Origin: Alphaproteobacteria bacterium
GTDB taxonomy: Bacteria > Pseudomonadota > Alphaproteobacteria > Rhodobacterales > Rhodobacteraceae
Reading direction: 5' to 3'
DNA length: 6,819 nt
Assembly: GCA_003694465.1 (NCBI GenBank)
Contig: RFKM01000049.1
Location: 1 to 6,819, forward strand
In this document: piece by piece, positions 6,550 to 6,819 of the stretch
Layout: the number at the start of each line of letters is the position of its first letter
Position numbering within the stretch: the stretch's first letter is position 1
Translations under genes and position numbers: made by a program
Notes under the pieces: model-generated
What the model was told of the DNA's origin: nothing
Databases searched by the model: none
Seen by the model: the letters and a program-made list of their open reading frames with translations, nothing else

Positions 6550-6819
6550 TCAGTTGGCCTGACGGCGCAGGAAGGCCGGAATTTCGACCCGGTCATGCTC
6601 GGGATCGGATTCGGGCTCTTCAAGGGGCTGATCGCGCAGAGTCGGCTGCGGGCGCGGCGCCGCTTCCGCCTGACCGTGGCCGGTCATCCGGTTGATCAGC
6701 GAATTGATGCCGAAGCGCGGGCGGCTTTCGGGCTGTTTCGGAGCCGCTGGGGCCGGCGCGGCCGCGTGGCCGGCGTCGTTCTGGCGGCTCACCGCGTGGC
6801 GCAGCCGGGCAAGCGCCTC
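6550..6819 (-). CDS. ftsZ: Cell division protein FtsZ, C-terminal 89 residues
   Basis: Only the C-terminal part is in the window; the GTPase core lies beyond base 6819. FtsZ is the tubulin-like GTPase that polymerises into the division ring at mid-cell. The visible part is the flexible linker, rich in alanine, proline, glutamine and charge. It contains RFGINSLINRMTG, a short island that looks like a conserved helix. The terminus is DRVEIPAFLRRQAN, the conserved tail peptide that binds FtsA and other division partners; the IPAFLRRQ form is typical of alphaproteobacteria. The stop is followed by a strong intrinsic terminator, so ftsZ ends its transcription unit here. Identification rests on the tail and linker motifs, since no GTPase motif is visible, but these are quite specific. 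Confidence 0.93.
   Translation of the reverse strand, partial: EALARLRHAVSRQNDAGHAAAPAPAAPKQPESRPRFGINSLINRMTGHGQAEAAPRPQPTLRDQPLEEPESDPEHDRVEIPAFLRRQAN

Noticed and set aside
6324..6623. An upstream extension of bamD to an ATG at 6623
   Set aside because: It would run through the ftsZ coding end and its terminator, and would put about 100 residues before the lipoprotein signal.

Overview
This is a GC-rich, ordinary-looking chromosomal segment from an alphaproteobacterium, most likely a member of the Rhodobacterales. The evidence is the FtsZ tail (a RFGINSLINRMTG motif in the linker and the terminal peptide IPAFLRRQAN), the bamD-recN gene pair, and the strong GC bias at third codon positions. 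That bias also produces very long empty reading frames opposite the real genes. I see no tRNA, rRNA, CRISPR array, insertion sequence, phage gene or toxin-antitoxin pair.

Left part (1-3646). A ClC-family chloride channel/transporter gene runs leftwards and leaves the window at base 1. It is divergent from a rightward two-gene unit across a 155-base intergenic region. The unit is an unrecognised 188-residue protein with a single membrane anchor, followed four bases later by an FAD-linked D-2-hydroxyacid (D-lactate type) dehydrogenase. The near overlap suggests co-expression of these two genes.

Middle (3647-3734). An 88-base gap lies between the convergent dehydrogenase and recN genes. It holds two adjacent dyad symmetries that may act as a shared transcription stop.

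Right part (3735-6819). Three leftward genes are present in transcription order: the 3' end of ftsZ (cell division), bamD (outer-membrane protein assembly lipoprotein) and recN (SMC-like DNA-repair ATPase). A strong intrinsic terminator follows ftsZ, so bamD-recN is probably a separate unit with its own promoter in the 226-base gap. bamD and recN are six bases apart, and the recN ribosome site overlaps the bamD stop.

No new multi-gene system is visible. The points most worth a second look are the absence of lpxC between ftsZ and bamD, the unknown membrane protein coupled to the dehydrogenase, a ClC protein that lacks the usual internal proton glutamate, and an exact 21-base tandem duplication in recN that adds one coiled-coil heptad.
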